A stretch of 64,000 nt of DNA from assembly GCA_964460035.1 (NCBI GenBank), contig CAYWPG010000006.1, positions 1 through 64,000 on the forward strand, read 5' to 3'. The stretch comes from CAYWPG01 sp964460035. GTDB taxonomy: Bacteria > Pseudomonadota > Gammaproteobacteria > Nitrococcales > AK92. The position numbers were made by a program, and so were the translations under genes. The notes beneath the pieces are model-generated. The model was not told where the DNA came from. It worked only from the letters and a program-made list of their open reading frames with translations, and made no database searches. Positions within the stretch are counted from its first letter, which is position 1, and each line of letters begins with the position of its first letter. This document shows positions 1 through 8,736 of this stretch, piece after piece.

Positions 1-467
1 GGCACCCCGCCCGCCGTCACCCCCCGCTGCACCGTCAGGTACGCGCGCACCCCGTCCCAGTCGCTGACGTAGGTGCGCCCCCGATAGTGAAAGTAGATCT
101 TGCGCGCACAGCGGCAAAAGCGCAGCGGACGCTGGTTGCGCCAGACATAGATCGGCCAGAGCAGGCTCAGGCCAAAGGCCACCAAAGAGGGGAGCGAAAC
201 GGTGCAAAAGATAAACGCCATATTGCGCACCATGGCCTGCCAGGTGGAAAAGTAGCGGATCTCAAAGATGAGCAGCGCCCCCATGACCCCGACGGACATC
301 ATCATGGCCATCCAGATCATCCACCACGCCCCGGCGCCCCGGCCCTTCATCAGGTACGCCGACTTGCCGTTCACATCCAGGCAGCACGGGCCGATGCGCT
401 CGATGATGTGATCGGCCGCCGGCGCAATCGGCAGCGGCCACTTAGGGTGCAGGTAGGCGGGGCTCAT
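1..467 (-). CDS. DUF6708-like membrane protein, truncated by the window edge
   Basis: The reverse strand is open from an ATG at 467 to the window edge (155 codons seen). The protein begins MSPAYLHPKWPLPIAP, has an LMKGRGAG stretch, then two hydrophobic segments at about residues 48-70 and 80-105 separated by a short basic region. It continues into NQRPLRFCRCARKIYF and HYRGRTYVSDWDGVRAY. This order (KGRG, two membrane helices, RP-x-RF-x-R...K-x-Y, DWD) fits my recollection of the DUF6708 family, which is often encoded near type VI secretion effectors and vgrG genes. A GAGGGG ribosome site lies about 5 bases upstream. The rest of the gene and its context lie outside the window, so the T6SS link is only family knowledge. 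Confidence 0.6.
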   Translation of the reverse strand, partial: MSPAYLHPKWPLPIAPAADHIIERIGPCCLDVNGKSAYLMKGRGAGAWWMIWMAMMMSVGVMGALLIFEIRYFSTWQAMVRNMAFIFCTVSLPSLVAFGLSLLWPIYVWRNQRPLRFCRCARKIYFHYRGRTYVSDWDGVRAYLTVQRGVTAGGV

Positions 468-751
468 CGCGCCCCTCGCACCAGAGCGGTGCCCTCATCG
501 TGTAACGAGTCGGCGCAGCAGGCGCCTTCCCGCCGGTCAGACACCTGCCGTCCAGCACAGGCCATATGATCACCACGTCCATCCATAGCTGTAGCTCGTT
601 GTTGTTATGACTAGAAAATGTGGCCAGCCGAACCCGCTTCGTCAAGGCAATAGACCCCGCGTCTCGCACTTGATCGCCGAGACAATCGGGAATTTGCAGC
701 GCAGCGGCTCATCCGGCCGATATGCTCGACTGCTGCCTGCGACCGACATCA

Positions 752-1069
752 TCACTCTTCCCGCCAAGGCGCCGGCTCGCCGCACGCCCAACAGGCGCCG
801 AACTGCCCTTCCACTTCCTCGCGGCAGCGCGGACAAACCCAAGGCTGCGCAGGCGGAGCCTCTAAGACCGACTCGATTACCTCCAGTGCGCGCTGGTAAT
901 CGCTGTCGTCCACCACCCAGGCTTCCGGAAGGCACTCGTGAGGCGGCAGCTCGCCCGTTCCCCCTATCAGGAAAGCGTTGCGGAGCAGGCAGGGAATACC
1001 ATGCTGCTCCAGCACATTGCCGATGTGGCCGACAAACAAGGCGTTAGTCGAGCGGTACACCGGCCTCAT
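752..1069 (-). CDS. DUF2007 domain protein with C-terminal zinc ribbon
   Basis: A 105-residue soluble protein. The first 70 residues (MRPVYRSTNALFVGHIGNVLEQHGI, then VVDDSDYQRALEVIES) match the DUF2007 'putative signal transducing protein' fold, a small alpha/beta domain. The C-terminus has CPRC...CWAC, a likely treble-clef or zinc-ribbon pair. It starts one base after the stop of the upstream MAPEG gene, so the two are almost certainly co-transcribed. The biochemical role of DUF2007 is not established. Start chosen at the conserved MRPVYRS. Confidence 0.75.
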   Translation of the reverse strand: MRPVYRSTNALFVGHIGNVLEQHGIPCLLRNAFLIGGTGELPPHECLPEAWVVDDSDYQRALEVIESVLEAPPAQPWVCPRCREEVEGQFGACWACGEPAPWREE

Positions 1070-1070
1070 C

Positions 1071-1445
1071 TCATACAGCCGCTACGAACAGGCCGATCAC
1101 GCACAGCAGCGCGGCGAGCCAGGCCAAACTGCGCAGGCTGGGCTTGTCGAAGATGTAAAACAGGGCGTAGGCCACGCGCAGCGCCACAAAGGCCAGCGCC
1201 AGCGCATCTACCCAGCCTTGCGGAGCCTGCAGCTGATGCGCGACTAGCACTGCCGCGAAGAACAGCGGCAACGCTTCGAACGTGTTCTGCTGCGCCCAGT
1301 CCGCCCGCTTGCGCCAGCCCTGCAGCCCGGCCAGAAAATCCCGCGGCGTGCGGTTACTGAAACCGTCCGCTCCAGCTTTCGCTACCGCCGCCAACACATA
1401 GGGCAGCACCCCCGCCGCCAGCATGCACCAGTATGCAATCGTCAT
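1071..1445 (-). CDS. MAPEG family inner-membrane protein
   Basis: A 124-residue protein with four hydrophobic helices (about 3-25, 52-70, 76-95, 103-122). It contains the MAPEG-type loop RTPRDFLAGLQGWRKRADWAQQNTFEALP, in which the Q-N-x-x-E-x-x-P pattern is characteristic. Bacterial members are small membrane proteins related to eukaryotic glutathione-transferase/leukotriene synthases; most are of unknown substrate. The ATG at 1445 has GAGG about 11 bases upstream. It is the first gene of a two-gene unit with the DUF2007 gene and diverges from the DUF815 ATPase. Confidence 0.8.
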   Translation of the reverse strand: MTIAYWCMLAAGVLPYVLAAVAKAGADGFSNRTPRDFLAGLQGWRKRADWAQQNTFEALPLFFAAVLVAHQLQAPQGWVDALALAFVALRVAYALFYIFDKPSLRSLAWLAALLCVIGLFVAAV

Positions 1446-1539
1446 TCGCGTATGGACCTCATCAAAGCGCTTGTACGTCGCTCTCGTGTTGATTCCGCTC
1501 TGGTACTATCGCGGCAGACTCTGGTCTGGAGCAAGTATT

Positions 1540-2421
1540 GTGGAAGTGGACAAACTCAACGCATTGCTAAGTCGAGCCGAAACGCTGGTCGCCAAGCTGG
1601 AAGCGCTGCTCCCCGAGCCGCCGCCTCCCGTCGACTGGCAGGCCGTCGCTTTTCGTTGGCGCCATTTGGGACAGCGCGCCTATCTGGAAGCGGTGAAGCA
1701 ACCGCAGCGCATACGTTTGAGCGATCTGCATAACATCGATAGGCAAAAAGAGCTGCTGGAGCGTAACACCCTGCAGTTCCTCAAAGGTCTGCCGGCGAAC
1801 AACGCGCTGCTATGGGGGTCCCGCGGCACCGGCAAGTCTTCCTTGATCAAAGCGCTACTGACGGAGTACGCGGATCAGGGGCTGCGCCTGGTCGAAGTCG
1901 ACAAGCAGCACCTGGCCGAACTGCCTGCTATCGTCGAGCAGCTGGAGGGCAGGCCCGAGCGTTTCATCCTGTTCAGCGACGACCTTTCCTTCGAAGCCGA
2001 CGATCCGAGCTACAAGACGCTAAAAGCCGTACTGGACGGCTCCATCAGCGCTCCGCCCGCAAACGTGCTCATCTATGCAACCTCTAACCGCCGCCACCTG
2101 CTGCCCGAATACATGAGCGAGAACGAGCAGACGCGGCAATTGGGCGGCGAGATCCATCACGGCGAGGCGGTGGAAGAGAAAATCTCGCTATCGGAACGCT
2201 TCGGGCTGTGGCTGTCGTTTCACCCGTTCGGCCAGGACGCTTATCTGGAGATCGTTGCCGGCTGGCTGGAGCAGCTGGGCATCGACACAGTGCGCGAAGC
2301 CGAGCGCATCCGCGCCGAGGCGCTGCGATTCGCTCTCGCCCGCGGCTCTCGCAGCGGGCGCGTCGCTTGGCAGTTCGCCCGCGATTACGCGGGCCGGCGG
2401 CGCTTGGAAGAGGCCGGCTAG
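1540..2421 (+). CDS. DUF815 family P-loop ATPase
   Basis: A soluble AAA-like ATPase of 293 residues. Walker A is GSRGTGKSSL and Walker B is the FILFSDDLSF stretch. The C-terminal part has the ATSNRRHLLPEYMSEN and LSERFGLWLSFHPF segments that typify DUF815 (COG2607). The role is unknown; family members are often adjacent to thiol or house-cleaning genes. I placed the start at GTG 1540, which has GGAG nine bases upstream. Upstream in-frame starts would lie inside the divergent MAPEG gene and would add a hydrophobic stretch that the family lacks. The REP-like element follows the stop directly. Confidence 0.75.
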   Translation: MEVDKLNALLSRAETLVAKLEALLPEPPPPVDWQAVAFRWRHLGQRAYLEAVKQPQRIRLSDLHNIDRQKELLERNTLQFLKGLPANNALLWGSRGTGKSSLIKALLTEYADQGLRLVEVDKQHLAELPAIVEQLEGRPERFILFSDDLSFEADDPSYKTLKAVLDGSISAPPANVLIYATSNRRHLLPEYMSENEQTRQLGGEIHHGEAVEEKISLSERFGLWLSFHPFGQDAYLEIVAGWLEQLGIDTVREAERIRAEALRFALARGSRSGRVAWQFARDYAGRRRLEEAG

Positions 2422-2429
2422 GCGCACCT

Positions 2430-2475
2430 TGTGGGAGCAGCCCCCTGACCGCGAAAGGCTTTTCCAGAGGCCATA
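2430..2475. repeat. REP-like dispersed element, copy 1
   Basis: Begins TGTGGGAGCAGCCCC and continues CCTGACCGCGAAAGGC. The second part matches, in inverse orientation, the element at 12277-12332, and with more changes the one at 53624-53674. The TGTGGGAGC...CGCGAAAG pattern is like extragenic palindromes of Pseudomonas-type genomes. It sits between two genes that read toward each other. Confidence 0.55.
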
Positions 2476-2575
2476 GGTGGGGCAGGGATTCGCAGCGAGG
2501 GTGCCGCTCTCACTTAGGACTCTTTACCACCGGCCGAGGAGCTAGCCATGGTGCTCCCACCGGGGGGCACCGGAC

Positions 2576-4111
2576 TTACAGCAGCTGCTCGCGCAGCGCC
2601 TGCTTGTCGATCTTGCCCGGGCCGGTGCGCGGCAGTTCGTCAACGAAGCGCACCGACTTGGGTACCTTGTACTTGGCCAGCCGCTCGCGGACGAAGGCTC
2701 GCAAGTCGGCGTCATCGACCTCGGCTCCCGGTTTCTTGGCCACCACAGCCACGCCGACCTCGCCCCAGTGGTCATCGGGCACGCCCACCACGGCCACCTC
2801 GGCCACCGCCGGGTGGCCCTGCAATACGCTCTCCACTTCGGCCGGATAAACGTTCTCGCCGCCGGAGATGAACATGTCCTTGCGCCGCCCCACGATGGTG
2901 TATGCTCCGTCGGCGTCGAAGCTGGCCAAATCGCCGGTGTGCAGCCAACCGTCGGGATCTATGACCGCGGCCGTCGCCTCGGGGTTGTTCCAATAGCCCG
3001 GAGTGCGATGCGCGCCGCGGATCAGCAGCTCGCCGGGCGTATCGGGCTCGGTTATCGGAGCGCCCTCGGCATCGATCAGGCGCACCTCCACATTGAGCAA
3101 CGGATACCCCACGGCCCCCGGCTTGCTGCGTACCTGCTCGGGCGGCAGCCAGAAGTTGTTGGGCCCAGCCTCGGTGAGGCCGTAGCCGGTCTTGAAGTCC
3201 ACTCCGCGCTCCCAGAAACGCTCGAATACCGGTTGCGGACACGGGGCGCCGCCGCTGATGACCAGCTTTAAGGCGGAGAAATCGGCGTCCGCCCAGCGCG
3301 GATGATTTTGCAGGGCGACGAACATGGTCGGAACGCCGAAGAAGAGGTTTGCCTGCCCAGTGGCAATCAGATCGAACACCTGGTCCGGGTCGAATTCTTT
3401 GCAGACTACGGACGTCCCGCCTGCCTGCACCAGCGGCGCAGTGAACACGTTCAGCCCGCCGGTATGGAATAGAGGCGCGTTGAGGATGGCGCTGTCATCG
3501 CCGCTCAGTCCCCAGCTGAGCACCGTGTTCGCCGCGTTCCAGGCGATATTGGCGTGGGTGAGAATAACGCCCTTGGGCAGACCCGTACTGCCTCCGGTGT
3601 AACAAATCACCCAGGGATCGTCCGGCTTCAGCGGCGGCAATTGCCAGAACTCGCCGCCATGCTCGTCGCGCTCCGCGAACGCGGTATCGTCGGAATAATC
3701 CGGCGCGCCCAACGCGATGAATCCGTCGATGGAGCTGCTGGCTGCCCCGCCTCGCAGCGCGCGCACTACACTCCGGAACTCTTCGCCGTAGATCAGCACC
3801 TTGGGCGCGGCGTCGGCGAGCAACTGGGCCAATTCCTGAACGCTGAGCCGCCAGTTCAGATTTTGCAGAATGGCGCCGAGTTTCTGGCAGGCGAACCAGA
3901 TGTCCAGGTACTCGATGCAGTTACCGGCAAGCACCGCCACCCTGTCGCCGCGTCCTATGTTCGCCCGTGCGGATAGAAAGCGTGCGGTACGATTGGCGCT
4001 GCGATTCCACTCGTTGAAGCTGATGCGCCGGCCGTCGGCGGCATCCACCAGGGCGGTTTTGTCCGGCGTCAACCAAGCCCGCCGCTGCAACCAGTCCACT
4101 ACCTGTGTCAT
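2576..4111 (-). CDS. AMP-dependent acyl-CoA synthetase (ligase)
   Basis: A 511-residue ANL-superfamily enzyme. Its AMP-binding P-loop is CYTGGSTGLPKG, followed by A5 (GYGLTEAGP), A7-like TGDLASFDADGAYTIVGRRKDM, and the C-terminal lysine motif GPGKIDKQALREQLL. It would activate a carboxylic acid with ATP and CoA to an acyl-CoA in the cytoplasm. The overall look is of medium/long-chain fatty-acyl-CoA ligases, but substrate cannot be read from sequence. The gene is solitary: 104 bases downstream of purL, same strand, so partial co-transcription is possible. Length is normal for the family. Confidence 0.85.
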   Translation of the reverse strand: MTQVVDWLQRRAWLTPDKTALVDAADGRRISFNEWNRSANRTARFLSARANIGRGDRVAVLAGNCIEYLDIWFACQKLGAILQNLNWRLSVQELAQLLADAAPKVLIYGEEFRSVVRALRGGAASSSIDGFIALGAPDYSDDTAFAERDEHGGEFWQLPPLKPDDPWVICYTGGSTGLPKGVILTHANIAWNAANTVLSWGLSGDDSAILNAPLFHTGGLNVFTAPLVQAGGTSVVCKEFDPDQVFDLIATGQANLFFGVPTMFVALQNHPRWADADFSALKLVISGGAPCPQPVFERFWERGVDFKTGYGLTEAGPNNFWLPPEQVRSKPGAVGYPLLNVEVRLIDAEGAPITEPDTPGELLIRGAHRTPGYWNNPEATAAVIDPDGWLHTGDLASFDADGAYTIVGRRKDMFISGGENVYPAEVESVLQGHPAVAEVAVVGVPDDHWGEVGVAVVAKKPGAEVDDADLRAFVRERLAKYKVPKSVRFVDELPRTGPGKIDKQALREQLL

Positions 4112-4216
4112 CGCAGCGTTCTCCCTAACTACGCTCTCTCCTCAAGAGTCTCTGTACCCCGGCGCACGGAATCGCTTTCCCGAAAAAAGGTAGCAGCTCG
4201 CGGCTGGGATCGGAAA

Positions 4217-7200
4217 CTATCCCAGCCAGGCTCTGGCATTACGGAACATACGCAACCATGGCCCCTCCTCGCCCCACTCCGGCGGGTGCCAGGAGTGCTG
4301 GATGGCGCGGAAAAGACGCTCCGGGTGCGGCATGGCGATTGTGAAGCGGCCATCGGCGTTGGTCAGACCGGTGATGCCCAGCGGCGAGCCGTTGGGGTTG
4401 AACGGATACGTCTCGGCGGGTCGGCCATACGTATCGACATAACGCAGGCTCACCACGCCGGCCCGTAGCGCAGCCTCGGCACCGGCCTCGTTGCCGAACT
4501 CGGCTCGCCCCTCCCCATGCGCCACCGCGATAGGCATGCGCGAACCGGCCATGCCGGCGAAGAACAACGACGGCGAGGGCAGCACCTCGACCAGGGACAA
4601 GCGTGCCTCGAACTGCTCGGAACGGTTGCGCACGAACCGGGGCCACAGTTCCGTGCCCGGAATCAGCTCGGCCAATGTCGAGAGCATCTGGCAGCCGTTG
4701 CAGACACCCAGCCCGAAGGAGTCCGGCCGCTGGAAGAAGGCCTCGAAATCGTCCCGCGCCCGGGCATTGAACAGCACCGACTTGGCCCAGCCGCCGCCCG
4801 CGCCTAGAACGTCGCCGTAGGAGAAGCCGCCGCAAGCGGCCAAGCCCTTGAAGTCCTTCAGGCTGACGCGCCCGGCGATGATGTCGCTCATGTGCACGTC
4901 TACCGCCTCAAAACCGGCGCGATCGAAGGCCGCTGCCATCTCCACCTGGCCGTTCACCCCCTGCTCGCGCAGGATGGCTACGCGCGGGCGAGCGCCGCGA
5001 GCGACGAACGGCGCGGCAACGTCCTCGGAAGGATCGAAGGTGAGCTGCGCGTGCAGGCCGGGATCGGCAGCGTCGAGCAGCGCATCGTACTCCTCGCGGG
5101 CGCAATCCGGATTGTCGCGCAGCGCCTGCATGCGATAACTGGTTTCGCTCCAGGCGCGCTGCAGCTCGATGCGCGACTCGTTGAGCAGCTCGACGCCATG
5201 CTGGCCGATAACGATGCGGTCGTCGTCGCGCAACGTGCCCACCACATGGCTGCAGTGGCCCAGCCCTGCGCCACGCAGTCGCTCGAGCACCTGCGCGCGA
5301 TCCTTGCGACGCACCTGTATCACGGCGCCCAGTTCTTCGTTGAACAAGGCTGGCAGCACATCGCCCAGCGAATCCAGGTTGACGTCCAGTCCGCAATGTG
5401 TGGCAAAGGCCATCTCCGCCAGCGTGACGAACAGTCCGCCATCGCTGCGATCGTGATAGGCGAGCAGCAGTCCGTCGCGATTGAGCGACTGGATGAGGTT
5501 GAAAAACGCCACCAGCGCGCGGGGGTCGTCCAGATCAGCAGGGTGATGGCCGATCTGGCCGTACACCTGGGCCAGCGCACTGGCACCCAGGCGATTGGCG
5601 CCCTTGCCGAGATCGATGAGGATCAGATCGGTCTCGCCGTCCCGCTGCAGCAAGGGGGTCAGCGTGCGACGCGCATCTTCCACCGCCGCGAACGCGGAAA
5701 CGATGAGCGACAGCGGCGCCGTGACGCTCTTGGTCTCGTCACCCTCGTTCCACACCGTCTTCATGGACAGCGAGTCCTTGCCAACGGGAATCGCGATGCC
5801 CAGCTGCGGGCACAGCTCCATGCCGACGGCGCGCACCGTGTCGAACAATGCGGCATCCTCGCCGGGATGTCCCGCCGCAGCCATCCAGTTGGCGGAGAGG
5901 TTCACTTTGCGGATATCGCCGATATCGGCCGCCGCTATATTGGTCAGCGCTTCGCCCACCGCCATGCGTCCGGACGCCGGCGCATGCAGGATAGCGGCCG
6001 GGGTACGCTCGCCCATGGACATGGCTTCGCCGGTGTAACCCTGGAAGTCGGCAACGGTCACGGCGCAGTCGGCCACCGGCACCTGCCAGGGCCCTACCAT
6101 CTGATCGCGCGCGACCAGCCCGCCGACGCTGCGATCGCCTATGGTGATCAGGAAGTTCTTCGCCGCCACCGCGGGCAAGCGCAAAACACGATACGCCGCC
6201 TCCGTCATATCGACGGCGGTGAGATCGATCTCCGGCTTGGCGAAGGGGCGATGCCGCACGTCCCGGAGCATCTTGGGCGGCTTGCCGAGCAACACCTCCA
6301 TGGGCAAATCGACCGGGGTGTTGTCGAACAGCGCGTCGCCTACGATGAGCTGGCGGTCTTCCGTGGCTTCGCCGATCACCGCAAACGGGCAGCGCTCGCG
6401 CTCGCACAAGGCCGCGAAGTCATCCAGCTTGTCGGGGCGCAACGCCAGCACGTAGCGCTCCTGCGACTCGTTGCTCCAGATCTGCATGGGCGACATGGAC
6501 GGATCGTCGCTGGGCACGGCCCGCAGCTCGATGCGCCCGCCGCGCCCGCTGTCGTCGAGGATCTCCGGCACGGCGTTCGACAGGCCGCCGGCCCCGACGT
6601 CGTGTATCGAGTGGATGGGGTTATCCTCGCCCAAGGCCCAGCAGGCATCGATCACCTGCTGGCAGCGCCGCTCCATTTCCGGATTGCTGCGCTGAACCGA
6701 GGCGAAATCGAGCTCGGCGTCGCCCACGCCGGTAGCCATGGACGAGGCCGCGCCGCCGCCCAAGCCGATCAGCATGGCCGGACCGCCCAGCACCACCACC
6801 GGTGCGCCCGGCGGCACATCGTCCTTCTCGATATGCTGCTCGCGGATATTGCCTACGCCGCCGGCAATCATGATGGGCTTGTGGTAACCGCGAACCTCGT
6901 CGCCCTCAGGGCCCGGCACCCGTTGCTCGAAGGTGCGGAAGTAGCCCAGCAGGTTCGGCCGTCCGAACTCGTTGTTGTAGGCGGCCGCGCCGATCGGGCC
7001 ATCGAGCATGATCTGCAGCGCCGATGCGATTCGATCAGGCCGCCCGTAGTCGACCTCCCAGGGCTGCTCAAAGCCTGGAATCCGCAGGTTGGACACCGAG
7101 AAGCCGGCCAGGCCCGCCTTGGGCTTGGCACCGCGGCCGGTCGCCCCCTCGTCGCGAATCTCACCGCCGGCACCGGTTGCGGCTCCGGCATAAGGCGAAA

Positions 7201-8104
7201 TGGCGGTGGGGTGGTTGTGCGTCTCCACCTTCATCACCAAGTGGGCAGGCTCGCGCCGGGCGGAGTACACGCCACTGCGGGGGTCGGCGAAGAAGCGCTC
7301 CGCCGGGTACCCTTCCGCCACGGCGGCATTGTCCGAATACGCGGACAGCACCCCTTCGGGACGCTGGTTATAGGTGTTGCGGATCATGGCAAACAGCGAC
7401 TTATCCTGCCGCTTGCCGTCTATGATCCAGTCGGCGTTGAAAATCTTGTGCCGGCAGTGCTCCGAGTTCGCCTGGGCGAACATCATCAGCTCGACATCGG
7501 TGGGGTTGCGGCCAAGCTGCTGGTAGTTCTCCAGCAGGTAGTCGATCTCGTCGTCCGCCAGCGCCAAGCCCAGCTCGCGATCCGCCCGCTCCAGCGCGGC
7601 ACGGCCGCCGCCGAGGATGTCGATCACCTCCAGCGGTGCCGGCTGCGCCTGCACGAACAACCCTTCGGCATCGTCCATGCTGCGCCAGACGCACTCGGTC
7701 ATGCGGTCATGCAGCAGGGGTTTGATGCGAGCAATATCCTCTGCGTGGAGGGGCTCAGCGCTTTGCAACCAGTACGCCACCCCGCGCTCGATGCGGCGCA
7801 CCGCCGTCAGCCCGCAGTTGTGGGCGATATCGGTCGCCTTGCTGGACCAGGGCGACAAGGTGCCTGCGCGCGGCGTAACCAGGAACAGCTCCCCATCCGC
7901 CAGCTGCGGGGGCAAATTAGGGCCGTAATCGAGCAGCCGCTCCAGCACTTTCAGCTGCTCGTCGCTCAGCGTCTGCTCCAGATCGACGAAATGAACATAG
8001 GCAGTGCCGATTGCCGTCACGCTTGCAACTTGCTCGCGCACGGCGCTCAGCAGCTTCTGGAGACGGAACTCGGAAAGGGCGGGCTTACCACGTAGGCGCA
8101 ACAT
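4217..8104 (-). CDS. purL: Phosphoribosylformylglycinamidine synthase (PurL, large type)
   Basis: A 1295-residue fused enzyme of purine synthesis converting FGAR, glutamine and ATP to FGAM. The N-terminal PurS-like domain spans about 1-170, followed by the linker, two AIRS-like synthetase halves (KVETHNHPTAISPYAGAATG in the first) and a C-terminal class I glutamine amidotransferase. The amidotransferase nucleophile is in GVCNGCQML near residue 1135, with the partner His-Glu in PHPERLFR. Length equals the large proteobacterial form, so separate purQ and purS are not needed. It reads away from bamC and is separated from it by the terminator at 8134-8154. Confidence 0.98.
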   Translation of the reverse strand: MLRLRGKPALSEFRLQKLLSAVREQVASVTAIGTAYVHFVDLEQTLSDEQLKVLERLLDYGPNLPPQLADGELFLVTPRAGTLSPWSSKATDIAHNCGLTAVRRIERGVAYWLQSAEPLHAEDIARIKPLLHDRMTECVWRSMDDAEGLFVQAQPAPLEVIDILGGGRAALERADRELGLALADDEIDYLLENYQQLGRNPTDVELMMFAQANSEHCRHKIFNADWIIDGKRQDKSLFAMIRNTYNQRPEGVLSAYSDNAAVAEGYPAERFFADPRSGVYSARREPAHLVMKVETHNHPTAISPYAGAATGAGGEIRDEGATGRGAKPKAGLAGFSVSNLRIPGFEQPWEVDYGRPDRIASALQIMLDGPIGAAAYNNEFGRPNLLGYFRTFEQRVPGPEGDEVRGYHKPIMIAGGVGNIREQHIEKDDVPPGAPVVVLGGPAMLIGLGGGAASSMATGVGDAELDFASVQRSNPEMERRCQQVIDACWALGEDNPIHSIHDVGAGGLSNAVPEILDDSGRGGRIELRAVPSDDPSMSPMQIWSNESQERYVLALRPDKLDDFAALCERERCPFAVIGEATEDRQLIVGDALFDNTPVDLPMEVLLGKPPKMLRDVRHRPFAKPEIDLTAVDMTEAAYRVLRLPAVAAKNFLITIGDRSVGGLVARDQMVGPWQVPVADCAVTVADFQGYTGEAMSMGERTPAAILHAPASGRMAVGEALTNIAAADIGDIRKVNLSANWMAAAGHPGEDAALFDTVRAVGMELCPQLGIAIPVGKDSLSMKTVWNEGDETKSVTAPLSLIVSAFAAVEDARRTLTPLLQRDGETDLILIDLGKGANRLGASALAQVYGQIGHHPADLDDPRALVAFFNLIQSLNRDGLLLAYHDRSDGGLFVTLAEMAFATHCGLDVNLDSLGDVLPALFNEELGAVIQVRRKDRAQVLERLRGAGLGHCSHVVGTLRDDDRIVIGQHGVELLNESRIELQRAWSETSYRMQALRDNPDCAREEYDALLDAADPGLHAQLTFDPSEDVAAPFVARGARPRVAILREQGVNGQVEMAAAFDRAGFEAVDVHMSDIIAGRVSLKDFKGLAACGGFSYGDVLGAGGGWAKSVLFNARARDDFEAFFQRPDSFGLGVCNGCQMLSTLAELIPGTELWPRFVRNRSEQFEARLSLVEVLPSPSLFFAGMAGSRMPIAVAHGEGRAEFGNEAGAEAALRAGVVSLRYVDTYGRPAETYPFNPNGSPLGITGLTNADGRFTIAMPHPERLFRAIQHSWHPPEWGEEGPWLRMFRNARAWLG

Positions 8105-8133
8105 GGTCTCTCGCAGTCAGTGGTGTAAAAGAA

Positions 8134-8154
8134 GCGCGCCGACGAACGGCGCGC
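8134..8154 (-). terminator. Intrinsic terminator after bamC
   Basis: Arms GCGCGCCG and CGGCGCGC form an 8-bp stem around an ACGAA loop. Read on the minus strand the stem is followed by TTCTTTT, so it should end the dapA-bamC transcript before purL. Confidence 0.75.
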
Positions 8155-8168
8155 GAGGCAGAACAATT

Positions 8169-8729
8169 CTACCGCAGGTGCTCGTTGATCAAACCGAGAA
8201 TTTGCTCGGCAATTTCCGGCGCTGCCGCCTCACCCGCCTCGGTAGCGACAGTCACTCGAGTGACCGCTCCCTCATGGCGAAGATTGACAACATAAGGCTG
8301 CAAGCTATCCGGCTCCTCATCCCGCCAGAAAGCCATGCGCGAGAAGAACCCACGCTCGGGCGCGCCGGTGGCCGCCCTGGAGTCGTAGCGGATGTAGTAA
8401 TCGCCGCGGCTACGATCCCTGTCCTCGACCGTGAAGCCGGCCCGGTCCAGCGCCAGCCCGACCAACCGCCAGGACTGAAAGAACGTGCCGCCGATCAGCA
8501 ACTGCGGGCGACCGTCCTCGGCCCGGGCAATACGGCCGCGCGGCCCATCGTCCGCCGGCTCCGGCGCTGCCGCCTCCTGCGCCACGCTAGCGCGAAGATC
8601 CGGCGGTCGGCGCAACTCGGCCGCCCGCTCCTCGGCCGGATCGGGCGGTCCGCGAAACACCGAGCAGCCGCCGACGCCGATGGCCAGTACGGTAGTCAGC
8701 GCCAGCGCGACAAGGCGATGTGGTTGCAT
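8169..8729 (-). CDS. bamC: Outer-membrane assembly lipoprotein BamC, short form
   Basis: A 186-residue lipoprotein; the signal peptide ends in the lipobox GVGGC, with the mature N-terminus at Cys22. The remainder carries one BamC-like helix-grip domain (LLIGGTFFQSWRLVGLALDRAGFTVEDRDRSRGDYYIRY). It is an accessory subunit of the BAM complex that inserts outer-membrane beta-barrels. The E. coli protein is about 340 residues with two such domains, so this version lacks about half. The identification rests on the domain, the lipobox and the conserved dapA-bamC order, with only seven bases between the genes. Confidence 0.8.
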   Translation of the reverse strand: MQPHRLVALALTTVLAIGVGGCSVFRGPPDPAEERAAELRRPPDLRASVAQEAAAPEPADDGPRGRIARAEDGRPQLLIGGTFFQSWRLVGLALDRAGFTVEDRDRSRGDYYIRYDSRAATGAPERGFFSRMAFWRDEEPDSLQPYVVNLRHEGAVTRVTVATEAGEAAAPEIAEQILGLINEHLR

Positions 8730-8736
8730 CGAAGTA

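Noticed and set aside
4892..8095. A very long plus-strand frame of over 1000 codons opposite purL
   Set aside because: It is exactly antisense to the well-supported PurL protein, is His/Arg/Gln-rich and has no domain. Long antisense frames are expected at this GC content and codon bias.
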